In this document: positions 34,966 to 44,158 of the stretch, piece after piece | Layout of the letters: every line of letters begins with the position of its first letter | How positions within the stretch are numbered: the first letter of the stretch is position 1 | NCBI RefSeq assembly: GCF_024628805.1 | Contig: NZ_CP102382.1 | Coordinates: 2,232,001 to 2,296,000, forward strand | Source: Paenimyroides aestuarii | GTDB lineage: Bacteria; Bacteroidota; Bacteroidia; Flavobacteriales; Flavobacteriaceae | Length of the DNA: 64,000 nt | Direction of reading: 5' to 3' | Program-made: the position numbers and the translations under genes | Notes under the pieces: generated by a model | The model's database searches: none | What the model saw: the letters and a program-made list of their open reading frames with translations, nothing else | What the model was told of the DNA's origin: nothing

Positions 34966-36060
34966 CTATTTAAAATAATTAAAATCGTGCTTATTTTCAA
35001 TATTCAAAAGCGTTTCATAAATGAGTTGAATAACGTTTTCTACATCGTTTCTGTGCACCATTTCAACAGTGGTATGCATATACCTTAACGGTAATGAAAT
35101 TAAAGCCGAGGCCACACCGCCATTGCTGTATGCAAACGCATCGGTGTCGGTTCCAGTAACGCGTGACGAAGCTGCTCGCTGAAACGGTATCTTATTTTTT
35201 TCTGCTGTGTCGATAATTAAATCGCGTAAATTATTCTGAACCGCTGGAGCATAAGTTATCACAGGACCAGCACCAATTTTGGTATCGCCCTCTACTTTTT
35301 TATCAATCATTGGGGTAGTGCTGTCATGACAAACATCGGTAACGATTGCAATATTTGGTTTAATAGTTTGTGTAATCATTTCAGCACCTCGCAAGCCCAC
35401 TTCTTCTTGCACCGCATTGGTGATATATAAACCAAAAGGCAACTTTTTATTATTTTCTTTTAATAAACGAGCTACTTCGGCAATCATAAAACCACCCATT
35501 CGGTTGTCTAATGCTCTACAAACAAACTTGTTGCCGTTTAATATCTCAAAAGTATCCGGATAGGTCACAATACAACCTACATGAATACCCAAAGCTTCCA
35601 CTTCGGCTTTTGATTCGCATCCGCAATCAATAAAAATAGTTTCAATTTTAGGCGTTGGTTCTTCTTTTCCCGTTCGCAAACGTGTGTGAATAGCTGGCCA
35701 ACCAAAAACACCTTTCACAATTCCTTTATTTGTATGGATATGCACACGTTTTGAAGGAGCAATTACATGGTCGCTGCCACCGTTTCTAATTACATAAATC
35801 ATTCCGTCATCGGTAATATAATTCACATACCAAGATATTTCATCAGCATGCCCCTCAATCACCACTTTAAAATCGGCATCGGGGTTTATTACACCCACAC
35901 ATGTTCCATAAGTATCTGTAAAAATGGTATCTACATAAGGTTTTATGTAATCCATCCACAATTTTTGTCCTTCTTTTTCAACGCCGGTTGGCGAGGCGTT
36001 GTTTAAATATTTTTCTAAAAATGCTAAAGATTCGGTTTTTAGTACGGTTTTTGTTTCCAT
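34966..36060 (-). CDS. M42-family metallopeptidase (glutamyl aminopeptidase-like)
   Basis: 364 residues of the M42 family, cobalt/zinc aminopeptidases that form dodecameric shells in the cytoplasm. Visible metal and catalytic positions are GHADEISWYV (first His and Asp), CRALDNRMGGFMIAE (bridging Asp), QEEVGLRGAEM (catalytic Glu-Glu), VTDVCHDSTTPM (Asp) and PLRYMHTTVEMVHRNDV (final His). It is monocistronic and convergent with the CsbD cluster. Confidence 0.92.
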   Translation of the reverse strand: METKTVLKTESLAFLEKYLNNASPTGVEKEGQKLWMDYIKPYVDTIFTDTYGTCVGVINPDADFKVVIEGHADEISWYVNYITDDGMIYVIRNGGSDHVIAPSKRVHIHTNKGIVKGVFGWPAIHTRLRTGKEEPTPKIETIFIDCGCESKAEVEALGIHVGCIVTYPDTFEILNGNKFVCRALDNRMGGFMIAEVARLLKENNKKLPFGLYITNAVQEEVGLRGAEMITQTIKPNIAIVTDVCHDSTTPMIDKKVEGDTKIGAGPVITYAPAVQNNLRDLIIDTAEKNKIPFQRAASSRVTGTDTDAFAYSNGGVASALISLPLRYMHTTVEMVHRNDVENVIQLIYETLLNIENKHDFNYFK

Positions 36061-36132
36061 TATTTTTATATAATTTTAAACGAAAATAGTAATAATTTTG
36101 TTCTATATTTACCTTTAATTACACGAATTAAC

Positions 36133-36825
36133 ATGAGAAAAATTTTAATGTTGTTTTTTTTCTTTTTTGCCTTGCAAATGACTGCACAAGTTCATGATTG
36201 GGAAAAGTATGCCGACTCTCTAAGAACCAATGTTTTGGAGGATGGCGAGATTGAAAAAGAATTTCTTTTACCTGAAATGCACATCAATTTTTCGAAAGAA
36301 GAGTTAGAGCGCATCAAAATCCAAAGTATTTTAAGACGTCGCATTTTGCGCGTGTATCCGTATGCGGTTTTAACAAGTGAAAACTTAACCGTAATGAACG
36401 AGAATATGGCGAAAATGGAGAGTAATTCACAAAAAAGAAAATATTTAAAACGATCTGAAAAGTATTTAAAAGAGCAATTTGAAGACCGATTAAAAAAATT
36501 GTCACGCAAAGATGGCCAAATTTTAGTAAAACTGATCAATCGCCAAACAAACAAAACTACTTTTGAATTGGTGAAAGATTTAAAAAGTGGATGGAGTGCT
36601 TTTTGGAGCAATCAAACGGCAAAACTTTTTGATATTCAGCTAAAAACAAAATATGATCCGGCAGAAGTTTTAGAAGATTTTTATATCGAAACCATTATTA
36701 AAGAATTGGCTGCGGAAGGAAAAATTAATTACCAAAAAGCGGCACGCGATTTAAAAATGGAACAAGTGAAAGCCAACTGGAAAAAGAAGTTGGGCGATTC
36801 GGGATATTATCCAAAAGAAGATTAA
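36133..36825 (+). CDS. DUF4294 secreted protein
   Basis: 230 residues with a signal peptide ending near ALQMTAQ (residue ~18). The mature part has LLPEMHINFSKEELERIKIQSILRRRILRVYPYA and KDGQILVKLINRQTNKTTFELVKDLKSGWSAFWSNQTAKLFDI, which fit the DUF4294 family found mainly in Bacteroidota. Function unknown. It may share a transcript with dnaX, which starts 39 bases later, but a TATATTTG -7-like element (36840-36847) lies between them. Confidence 0.85.
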   Translation: MRKILMLFFFFFALQMTAQVHDWEKYADSLRTNVLEDGEIEKEFLLPEMHINFSKEELERIKIQSILRRRILRVYPYAVLTSENLTVMNENMAKMESNSQKRKYLKRSEKYLKEQFEDRLKKLSRKDGQILVKLINRQTNKTTFELVKDLKSGWSAFWSNQTAKLFDIQLKTKYDPAEVLEDFYIETIIKELAAEGKINYQKAARDLKMEQVKANWKKKLGDSGYYPKED

Positions 36826-36864
36826 TCAAACATTTTTGATATATTTGCAGTAAGCATTTAATTC

Positions 36865-37947
36865 ATGGAACAATTTATTGTATCGGCACGAAAATACCGC
36901 CCGCAAACCTTTAAAGATGTTGTGGGGCAACAAACCATCACAAGTACATTGGTGAATGCCATTGAAAATAATCATTTGGCACAAGCACTGCTTTTTACCG
37001 GTCCGCGCGGAGTGGGAAAAACTACTTGTGCACGTATTTTAGCACGAAAAATCAATCAAATTGGTTATGATGATCCTAACGAAGATTTTGCTTTTAATGT
37101 GTTTGAATTAGATGCGGCTTCTAACAACTCGGTAGAAGACATTCGTAATCTGATTGATCAAGTGCGTATTCCTCCGCAAACCGGTATTTACAAAGTTTAT
37201 ATCATAGATGAGGTGCACATGCTTTCTTCAGCGGCTTTTAATGCATTTTTAAAAACGTTGGAAGAACCACCAAAACACGCCATTTTTATTTTGGCAACTA
37301 CCGAAAAACACAAGATTATTCCTACTATTTTATCTCGTTGTCAAATATTTGATTTTAAAAGAATTACAGTTAATGATGCAAAGGAATACTTGAAGGAAGT
37401 AGCAACCAGCCAAAACATCACCTTTGAAGAAGATGCTTTGCAGATTATTGCCCAAAAAGCAGATGGAGCTATGCGCGATGCATTGTCTATTTTTGACCGA
37501 GTAGTTTCTTTTTGCGGAACCAATTTAACTCGCCAAGCAGTTGCAGAAAACTTAAATGTTTTAGATTACGACTATTATTTGCGCGTTACCGACTTTGTTC
37601 TGGCAAGCGATATTCCAAATTTGTTACTTACTTTTGATTCGGTTTTGGCAAAAGGTTTTGATGGCAATCATTTTGTATCGGGATTGGCAACTCATTTTAG
37701 AAACTTGTTGGTTTGTAAAAATCCACACACATTAAATTTACTTGATGTGAGCGATGAAAATAAAAAATTATTTTATCAACAAGCAGAAAAATTCAATCAA
37801 GAAACTTTAATCGAAGCGATAAACATTGCCAATAGTTGCGATTTAAAATACAAAGCTTCGGCAAATCAACGTTTGCTGGTAGAGCTTTGTTTAATGCAAT
37901 TGGCTACTTTAACACATCCTGAAAAAAAAAATTTAGTTCACACCTAA
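36865..37947 (+). CDS. dnaX: DNA polymerase III gamma/tau, ATPase part (ends early by frame break)
   Basis: 360 codons before a stop. The AAA+ clamp-loader domains are complete: Walker A GPRGVGKTT (residues 46-54), Walker B YIIDEVHML, sensor 1 LATTEKHKI and SRC motif SRCQIFDF, followed by the lid and domain III. The zinc-binding Cys cluster of E. coli DnaX, usually between Walker A and ELDAAS, is replaced by a short acidic segment. The frame ends five codons after a run of ten A (37922-37931); the tau-specific part continues in the -1 frame. A gamma-like protein would be the direct product and a tau protein would need slippage. Confidence 0.93.
   Translation: MEQFIVSARKYRPQTFKDVVGQQTITSTLVNAIENNHLAQALLFTGPRGVGKTTCARILARKINQIGYDDPNEDFAFNVFELDAASNNSVEDIRNLIDQVRIPPQTGIYKVYIIDEVHMLSSAAFNAFLKTLEEPPKHAIFILATTEKHKIIPTILSRCQIFDFKRITVNDAKEYLKEVATSQNITFEEDALQIIAQKADGAMRDALSIFDRVVSFCGTNLTRQAVAENLNVLDYDYYLRVTDFVLASDIPNLLLTFDSVLAKGFDGNHFVSGLATHFRNLLVCKNPHTLNLLDVSDENKKLFYQQAEKFNQETLIEAINIANSCDLKYKASANQRLLVELCLMQLATLTHPEKKNLVHT
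37922..37931 (+). other. A10 slippery run in dnaX
   Basis: Ten A in a row where the reading frame breaks. In the annotated frame it reads Glu-Lys-Lys-Asn and then stops; shifting back one base, or adding one A in the mRNA, joins the frame to KKFSSHLIPASFFKN and on to 38585. No strong downstream stem-loop is visible, which favours polymerase slippage over ribosomal frameshifting. Confidence 0.7.
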
Positions 37948-38585
37948 TTCCAGCTTCGTTCTTTAAAAACGCATCAAAAAACCATACAATTGTTGTGGAA
38001 GATGCGAAAGTTGTGCGTGGTTCCGAACCTAAAAAAGAGCCGGAAAAAACAGATAATAATTCATCGCCAAAAGAAGAATTAGAAACTCAAAAAGTAATTA
38101 TTTCTAAAGGAACAAACGAGCATCAAGTTTCGGCTTTATCATTAAAAAGTATTCGCAAGAAAAGAGAATTAGAAGCCTCCATTAATCCAGTTGCGATCAA
38201 TCAAGAAGATTTACCAAAAGATTCATTCACTTTTGAACAACTAAAGGAATATTGGGATTATTGCTCTAAACAATATTACGCAACCGGTAGAATGTTGATG
38301 TCGAGCACTATGAATATGGCACAGCTTTCCTTAGACGATTGTTTGTTGATTGTTGAATTTCCAAACGAAGGAAGCAAACTGTCTTTTGAAGAAAACTTGT
38401 ATGATTTAGTATCTTTCATTCATAAAAAATTGAATAATTATCATTTAAAAATAGAGGTGAAAGTGAATGAAAAAGCTGAAATTAAAAGAGCTTACACCAT
38501 AAATGATAAATTAGATTATCTAAAAGAACTGAATCCGGCGTTGGATGTGCTTATAAAAACATTCGATTTGGAAATAAAACCATAA
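37932..38585 (+). CDS. dnaX: DnaX tau-specific C-terminal part, -1 frame
   Basis: The open -1 frame after the A run gives FSSHLIPASFF, a region that in full-length flavobacterial DnaX directly follows the ATPase part, then a charged linker (Lys, Glu rich) and a C-terminal domain with FTFEQLKEYWDYCSKQYYATGRMLMSSTM and VEFPNEGSKLSFEENLYDLVSFIHKKLNN. This is the tau domain that would contact the polymerase core and helicase. It has no sensible own start; 37995 is only a GTG inside the frame. So it is expressed only with a frame change at the A10 run. Confidence 0.8.
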   Translation, partial: FSSHLIPASFFKNASKNHTIVVEDAKVVRGSEPKKEPEKTDNNSSPKEELETQKVIISKGTNEHQVSALSLKSIRKKRELEASINPVAINQEDLPKDSFTFEQLKEYWDYCSKQYYATGRMLMSSTMNMAQLSLDDCLLIVEFPNEGSKLSFEENLYDLVSFIHKKLNNYHLKIEVKVNEKAEIKRAYTINDKLDYLKELNPALDVLIKTFDLEIKP

Positions 38586-38616
38586 AAAAATGAAGACTTT
38601 TTAGTCTTCATTTTTT
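38584..38616. terminator. Bidirectional terminator between dnaX and the convergent gene
   Basis: aaaaaaatgaagact and agtcttcatttttt form a perfect stem with a 4-base loop and A/T tails on both strands. Confidence 0.9.
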
Positions 38617-38909
38617 CTATCATCAATTTCAATTTTTAATAAAATTTTTGCCACTTCATTTTCTGCAAAAGATAAATTTCCAGCAACAAACACACCTCGT
38701 TCATCAGTTGTGGTGTTTTTAATACCATACACCGTAGATTCATCATCGGGATTGCTCATACCTTCGTATCGGTAAATTTCAACAATCTCAAAATCATTGG
38801 GTTTCGCAAGTATTTTGCTTTCTTCTACATTAAAATCTGTAGTAAATCCTTTTTCTTTCAATTCGGTTAACGCTTTTTCAACAGTTGCGTAGTGATACAT
38901 TTTCTTCAT
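38601..38909 (-). CDS. Small conserved protein (often called PRPP-synthetase-like)
   Basis: 102 residues, alternating strand and helix: [51 protein letters not shown] and [12 protein letters not shown] recognise it as the short flavobacterial protein family often labelled phosphoribosylpyrophosphate synthetase, but it lacks the PRPP-binding loop and is far too short for that enzyme, so I treat the function as unknown. The start may be Met4 rather than Met1. Confidence 0.7.
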   Translation of the reverse strand: MKKMYHYATVEKALTELKEKGFTTDFNVEESKILAKPNDFEIVEIYRYEGMSNPDDESTVYGIKNTTTDERGVFVAGNLSFAENEVAKILLKIEIDDRKNED

Positions 38910-39017
38910 AGTTTCTTTTTTTATTTGTAAGGTACAAAAAATAAATTAAACCAATTGTAAAAGTATTCTTAAAAAGTATTACGAATATTGTTTGTACTTT
39001 TGTAAAAATAAAATTTT

Positions 39018-39845
39018 ATGATAGCTATAGGTACCTTTAATAAATTAGAAATTGCTCGCCGCACAAACATTGGATTGTATTTAACCGATGGTTCACAAGA
39101 TGTTTTATTGCCCAAAAAATATTTACCAGAGCATTTTGAAATTGGCGACGAAATAGAAGTTTTTATCTATTTAGACCAAGAAGAACGCCCTGTAGCCACA
39201 ACCATTGAACCATATATTTTTTTAAATGAATTTGCACTTTTAAAGGTAAATTACATCAATCAATACGGTGCTTTTATGGATTGGGGATTAGAAAAAGATC
39301 TGTTTGTGCCTTTTAGAGAGCAAGCACGCCCCATGACCGAAGGCAACTATTATATGATATATATGTATTTAGATGAAAAAACCAATCGATTGGTAGGCTC
39401 TTCTAAACTTAATCAATTTTTAAGCAATGATCCCATTACAGTGAAAGTAGGCGAGGAGGTTGACTTGATTGTATCACACATAACCGATGCCGGCATCAAT
39501 GTAATCATCAACGAAAAACACAAGGGATTGATGTACCAAAGCGAAGTTTTTGAAGATTTTAGAACTGGAGATCGTATTATTGGTTACATTAAAAACATTC
39601 GCCCCGACGGAAAAATTGATGTTTCAAGAACCAAAATTGGTTTTGAAAAAGTATCAGATGCTGCATCCAAAATTTTAAATGAATTAGAAAAAAGCGGCGG
39701 ATTTCTAGGTTTGAACGACAAAAGCCATCCCGATGAAATTAAAAGTGTGCTGGAGATGAGCAAAAAAACTTTCAAGCAAACTATTGGTGTGCTTTACAAA
39801 GAAAAGAAAATCGTTATTAAAGAAGATGGGATTTATGAAGTATAA
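39018..39845 (+). CDS. CvfB-type S1/winged-helix RNA-binding protein
   Basis: 275 residues of the CvfB family: three S1-like OB domains (IGTFNKLEIARRTNIGLYL; LNEFALLKVNYINQYGAFMDWGLEKDLFVPF; VDLIVSHITDAGINVIINEKHKGLMY...IGYIKNIRPDGKIDVS), then a winged-helix domain (FLGLNDKSHPDEIKSVLEMSKKTFKQTIGVLYKEKKI). CvfB in Firmicutes affects virulence gene expression and binds RNA. The TACTTTTG at 38995-39002 fits a -7 element. Confidence 0.9.
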   Translation: MIAIGTFNKLEIARRTNIGLYLTDGSQDVLLPKKYLPEHFEIGDEIEVFIYLDQEERPVATTIEPYIFLNEFALLKVNYINQYGAFMDWGLEKDLFVPFREQARPMTEGNYYMIYMYLDEKTNRLVGSSKLNQFLSNDPITVKVGEEVDLIVSHITDAGINVIINEKHKGLMYQSEVFEDFRTGDRIIGYIKNIRPDGKIDVSRTKIGFEKVSDAASKILNELEKSGGFLGLNDKSHPDEIKSVLEMSKKTFKQTIGVLYKEKKIVIKEDGIYEV

Positions 39846-39912
39846 TTGTTAAAAATTTTAAAACTTCAATAAAAAATGCTAATTTTATAATACATCTAAA
39901 AAACTAAATAGT

Positions 39913-40284
39913 ATGAAAAAGATTTTACTTTTAGCATTTGTAGCGGCATCTTTCTTAGCGTGCAACAATAAAAAAGAATGTGATGAACTAAAAGGCAGCT
40001 ACAGCACCTTTGTTGAAGCCCGAAAAGAAATCACAAAAGCCAATTATCCCATAAAAAAAATGCAACTAACCCCTGAAAGTTCTTGGATTAAAAGAATTGA
40101 GTATTACAGTTGCAACGAAGAAGATGGCTATTTAATTGTATATACTACTCGGTCTGAAGAATATATTCACGCACATGTACCATTAAAAATCTGGGAAGAA
40201 TTATCCACATCATCATCAAAAGGATCGTACTATAATTCAAACCTTGTAAACAGATATCCGTTTAATTTAAAACCAGCACAATAA
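39913..40284 (+). CDS. Hypothetical lipoprotein
   Basis: 123 residues with a signal and lipobox (AASFLAC, Cys17). The rest shows a Cys in KKECDELKG and YSCNEEDGYLIVYT, and a strand-rich body, reminiscent of small KTSC-like domains (FVEARKEITKANY, then IEYYSCNEEDGYLIVYTTRSEEYIHAHVPLKIWEEL). The KTSC resemblance is weak. Function unknown. Confidence 0.65.
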   Translation: MKKILLLAFVAASFLACNNKKECDELKGSYSTFVEARKEITKANYPIKKMQLTPESSWIKRIEYYSCNEEDGYLIVYTTRSEEYIHAHVPLKIWEELSTSSSKGSYYNSNLVNRYPFNLKPAQ

Positions 40285-40319
40285 AATTGGTACATTAGTT
40301 GTATAATATTAAAGCGCAT

Positions 40320-40350
40320 ATTGTTATTCTATAATAATGCATTAATTTTG
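40320..40350 (+). promoter_or_regulatory. Bacteroidota-type promoter
   Basis: ATTG (one mismatch to TTTG), 19 bases, then TAATTTTG. Transcription would start near 40357, downstream of the first in-frame TTG/ATG candidates, which selects the ATG at 40369 as the start of the next gene. Confidence 0.65.
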
Positions 40351-40368
40351 CACCTTAATACTATACAA

Positions 40369-41196
40369 ATGAAAAAAAACATCATTATACTTTTTGCTTT
40401 TCTATGTTTTAATACATGGAACGTACAGGCACAGATTGAAGATACCGATTTAGAAGAAATGGTTATCGACAAGTTATCTCGGGCAGGTATTATTGATATT
40501 ATTAAAAAAGTACGCAACCAAATGTATAATAATTATTCGTATGATAATTACCAGTACTTTGTGTCGCACCAAGCAGCGATGAATGATAGTACAGAATTGC
40601 TTAAATCTGCTTTAATGTATGATGTTTCTATCAATTTAAAAAACAAAAAAATTAATAAAAGCGTTCTGAACCATCCAAAGAATGTTGTTTCTATGGATAC
40701 CGTTTTTTTTGACCGATACAGCGGTAACGATTCGCCCATGTATTGGTTAACGGAAGTAGTAATCAGAAAATACGTGAACATACCTGAATTAGACTTTTTT
40801 AATAATTTCAAAGATTATTCGTTTTCAAGATCTAGAACAAAATCTGGAGATTATATTATTGAATTTTATTCGGAACAGTTTTACGAAGGCTTTTTTCAAT
40901 ATGATACTAATTTTAACTTAAAACGTTTAGAATTTACTTTGATAAAACCTTATGTAATTGATCACAGCCAATCGAAAAACGGTAAATTTATGTTTGAAAA
41001 AAATTGGATTTACACCAAAGAAAAAGTAGCAATTACTGTAAAAACAAATGCCGAAGGAAAGAATTATGTAGATGAATTAAAAGCCACTGAGGAAATTAAA
41101 GATTATAATTTTACCCGTTTTGACTCGCAAGGCGGTGTGGTGATAAAAGATATTGATTTAGATTTTAAATCAGATTTAATTTTTAAAAAGATGTAA
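40369..41196 (+). CDS. Secreted hypothetical protein
   Basis: 275 residues from the ATG at 40369; the earlier start at 40321 would lie inside the promoter. A signal peptide (MKKNIIILFAFLCFNTWNVQAQ) is clear from this start. The body has no recognised motif; it is rich in aromatic residues and Asn/Asp, and includes FDRYSGNDSPMYWLTEVVIRKYVN. The function is unknown. The gene is convergent with pheT, with a shared terminator. Confidence 0.65.
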   Translation: MKKNIIILFAFLCFNTWNVQAQIEDTDLEEMVIDKLSRAGIIDIIKKVRNQMYNNYSYDNYQYFVSHQAAMNDSTELLKSALMYDVSINLKNKKINKSVLNHPKNVVSMDTVFFDRYSGNDSPMYWLTEVVIRKYVNIPELDFFNNFKDYSFSRSRTKSGDYIIEFYSEQFYEGFFQYDTNFNLKRLEFTLIKPYVIDHSQSKNGKFMFEKNWIYTKEKVAITVKTNAEGKNYVDELKATEEIKDYNFTRFDSQGGVVIKDIDLDFKSDLIFKKM

Positions 41197-41232
41197 AAAA
41201 AAGGAGCTTAATTTAAAGCTCCTTTTTTTTAT
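41194..41232. terminator. Bidirectional terminator before pheT end
   Basis: aaaaaaaaggagctt and its complement aagctcctttttttt (loop about aattt) form a strong hairpin between convergent genes. Confidence 0.9.
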
Positions 41233-43667
41233 CTTAATTCTGCACCTACTTCGCTTTGCAGTTGTTTTTGTACTTTCTGCATCACTTTGTCTATCTCGGC
41301 GTCGGTTAGGGTTTTATCTTTATCCTGCAATTTCATGCTAATTGCGTATGACTTTGTTCCTTCGGGTAATTTATCGCCTTGATACACATCAAATAAAGAG
41401 ATGTCTAAGATTAAATTCTTATCGGCTAATTTTACCGTTTTGTAAATATCTGCAAACGAAACTTCGTTTTTAATCAACAATGCCAAATCGCGTTTTACAA
41501 TCGGATATTTTGATAGTTCTGTAAACTTAATTTTGCTTGAAACCACATTCAAAATCGTACTCCAATTAAAATCGGCATAAAAAACTTCTTGTTTGATATC
41601 AAAATGTTTTAAAATACTTTTCTTAACCGATCCAAATGAAACCACTAAACGATCGCCCAAATAATAGGAAATGCTTTCTGAAAACTGCTCGCTTTCATTG
41701 GGTTTGGTAGCTACATTTTTCAACCCTAAGCGCAATAATATTGCATCTACATAACCTTTAAACAAAAAGAAATCTGTACTTGTAGTGGCAACATTCCAAT
41801 TGACTGTACTGGTATTTCCAGTCACAAAAAGCGCTAAATGTTTGTATTCTTCATAACCCGAAAGTGGTTTTGCATAGGTTTTACCGAATTCAAAAAGTTT
41901 TAAATCACTATTTTTTCGGTTGATGTTATAGGCTATCGCTTCTAATCCACCAAATAATAACGATTGTCGCATCACTGATAAGTCTTGGCTCAATGGATTC
42001 AGAATTGCTACTTGCTGGTTTCGGTTTTGCTCTGAAATAAATTCAGAATAAGCTGTGCTGGTGAGCGAATTAGACATGGCTTCATAGAAACCTTGACTCA
42101 CTAATTGGTTTGCCACAATATTTTGCACTTTATGGTCATCGGTTTTGCTGCCATAAGCAATAGTTGCATTGATTTTTGAACCAATTTTGATATTATTGAA
42201 GCCATAAACACGCAGAATTTCTTCGACCACATCAATCTCGCGTTGCACATCTACACGATAAGCCGGAATTGATAATCCTAAACCTTTATCGGTAATATTG
42301 GTGATTTTTATGTCTAAAGAAACCAATATTTTCTTGATGGTTTCGTTTGGAATATTTTCGCCTAAAATTTTGTTAACATTATTATAATTCAAGAAAACCG
42401 AAAAATCCTCTATTTTTTTTGCGTAAATATCAGTTATATCCGAAGTTATTTCTCCGTTTGCAATATCTGCAATTAATATAGCTGCGTGTTTTAATGCGTA
42501 ATTAGTGATGTTTGGATCAATGCCGCGTTCAAATCGGAAAGAAGCATCTGTTGAAATTCCATGACGTTTGGCAGTTTTGCGAATACTCACCGGATTAAAA
42601 TAGGCACTTTCTAAGAAAATAGCACTTGTATGTTCGTTTACACCTGAATGTAATCCACCCAACACACCAGCTAAACACAACGGTTGGTTTTCATCGCAAA
42701 TAACGATATCGTCTTCATGCAAAATGCGTTCAACTCCGTCTAATGTGATGAATTTTGTGCCTGCTTCTGCATTTTTAACGATGATTTTATTTCCTTTAAT
42801 ACGTGCGGCATCAAATGCGTGTAAGGGTTGCCCCAACTCGTGCAACACATAATTTGTTGCATCAACAATATTGTTTTTCGGAGTAATGCCAATAGCTTTC
42901 AGGGTATTTTGCAACCAAGCTGGCGATGGCTTCACTTCGATACCCGAAATGGTAACGCCCGCATAACGAGGTGCCAATTTGCTGTCTTCAATCACAATAT
43001 CGTATCGAAGGGTACGCTTATCCACGTTGAATTTACTAACACTAGGAGTGATTAATTCGGAATAGCTGTTATTGGGTTTGTTTTGAATTAAACCAGCACG
43101 CAAATCTCGAGCAACACCTAAATGGCTCATTGCATCTGCACGGTTTGGCGTTAAACCAATTTCAAAAACAGTATCGGTATAAATTTCAAAGATATCAGCA
43201 GCTGGTGTTCCCGGTTTCAGTTTTTCGTCTAAAACCATAATTCCGTCATGACTTTCGCCTATGCCCAATTCGTCTTCGGCACAAATCATTCCAAAACTTT
43301 CTTCGCCGCGAATTTTACCTTTTTTAATTACAAATTCGTTCCCTTCTTTATCATATAATACCGTACCAATGGTGGCAACAGGTACTTTTTGACCGGCTGC
43401 TACGTTGGGCGCTCCGCAAACTATTTGAACATGTGGTTCACCATTGCCTAAATCTACTTTGGCAATGCGAAGTTTATCTGCATTGGGGTGTTGTTCACAT
43501 GTGAGTACATGCCCAACCACTACGCCTTTCAAACCGCCCTTTAAGCTTTCGTATGCATTAATACCTTCTACTTCTAAACCTAAATTGGTAAGTATTTCGG
43601 CTGTTTCTTCAGGAGTAATTTCTAATTTAATGAATTGTTTTAACCAGTTATATGATATTTGCATTGG
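41229..43667 (-). CDS. pheT: Phenylalanine--tRNA ligase beta subunit
   Basis: About 812 residues from the ATG at 43665-43667, which begins MQISYNWLKQFIK, the normal PheT start; the upstream Met adds six unusual residues. Domains in order: N-terminal EMAP/tRNA-binding OB fold (VVVGHVLTCEQHPNADKLRIAKVD), B3/4 editing domain (SPAWLQNTLKAIGITPKNNIVDATNYV), B5, the catalytic-like core and a C-terminal ferredoxin-fold anticodon-binding domain (KYPIVKRDLALLIKNEVSFADIY). pheS is not in the window. Confidence 0.95.
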   Translation of the reverse strand, partial: PMQISYNWLKQFIKLEITPEETAEILTNLGLEVEGINAYESLKGGLKGVVVGHVLTCEQHPNADKLRIAKVDLGNGEPHVQIVCGAPNVAAGQKVPVATIGTVLYDKEGNEFVIKKGKIRGEESFGMICAEDELGIGESHDGIMVLDEKLKPGTPAADIFEIYTDTVFEIGLTPNRADAMSHLGVARDLRAGLIQNKPNNSYSELITPSVSKFNVDKRTLRYDIVIEDSKLAPRYAGVTISGIEVKPSPAWLQNTLKAIGITPKNNIVDATNYVLHELGQPLHAFDAARIKGNKIIVKNAEAGTKFITLDGVERILHEDDIVICDENQPLCLAGVLGGLHSGVNEHTSAIFLESAYFNPVSIRKTAKRHGISTDASFRFERGIDPNITNYALKHAAILIADIANGEITSDITDIYAKKIEDFSVFLNYNNVNKILGENIPNETIKKILVSLDIKITNITDKGLGLSIPAYRVDVQREIDVVEEILRVYGFNNIKIGSKINATIAYGSKTDDHKVQNIVANQLVSQGFYEAMSNSLTSTAYSEFISEQNRNQQVAILNPLSQDLSVMRQSLLFGGLEAIAYNINRKNSDLKLFEFGKTYAKPLSGYEEYKHLALFVTGNTSTVNWNVATTSTDFFLFKGYVDAILLRLGLKNVATKPNESEQFSESISYYLGDRLVVSFGSVKKSILKHFDIKQEVFYADFNWSTILNVVSSKIKFTELSKYPIVKRDLALLIKNEVSFADIYKTVKLADKNLILDISLFDVYQGDKLPEGTKSYAISMKLQDKDKTLTDAEIDKVMQKVQKQLQSEVGAELR

Positions 43668-43730
43668 TTTGTTGTTTAAAAGCACAAATATACAGATTGC
43701 TGTACGTTTGAAGAAATTATTTGTTTTATA

Positions 43731-44153
43731 TTATGATAAAAATTTTGCTCGGGTTTCCGGTGGTGGTATGCTGCATGCTTCCTTTTTTCCATACCATTTG
43801 TACCTGTTTTTTGCGATGTATTGATAGATTTTGTTTCGTAAAAAAGCAGGAACAATTTTTCCAATTTGCAACAACGGATACCAACCGCTCAATTGTTTAG
43901 CAATCTCTATGGCTGCACTGCTTTCGGTGTAATATGCAATGCCGGGCTGATACAAAACAATAGAATCGGTTTCGGGTTTTATGCCGATATATTGCACCAC
44001 TTCTTTGCCAAAATCGGATTGGAGCGAGGCAAAAACAAACACATTTTTTGAATCTGCTTTAATGATTTTTTGAACCGTTTCATCACAAAAATTACAAACG
44101 CCATCAAACAAAATCAATTGCTTTCCTTCGGGTATTTTATCAATTACACGCAT
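43731..44153 (-). CDS. Thiol-disulfide oxidoreductase DCC family protein
   Basis: 140 residues with LILFDGVCNFCDETVQKII, the conserved Asp-Gly-x-Cys-x-x-Cys of the DCC (DUF393) family near the N-terminus, followed by FVFASLQSDFGKEVV and the AAIEIAKQLSGWYPLLQ region. Thioredoxin-like fold. It follows mutS2 by 5 bases on the same strand. Confidence 0.9.
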   Translation of the reverse strand: MRVIDKIPEGKQLILFDGVCNFCDETVQKIIKADSKNVFVFASLQSDFGKEVVQYIGIKPETDSIVLYQPGIAYYTESSAAIEIAKQLSGWYPLLQIGKIVPAFLRNKIYQYIAKNRYKWYGKKEACSIPPPETRAKFLS

Positions 44154-44158
44154 TACAT

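Noticed and set aside
38601..38909. Label as PRPP synthetase
   Set aside because: Too short and without the PRPP loop; only a copied database name.
40321..40368. Earlier start for the secreted protein gene
   Set aside because: Lies in the promoter; the signal peptide begins at 40369.
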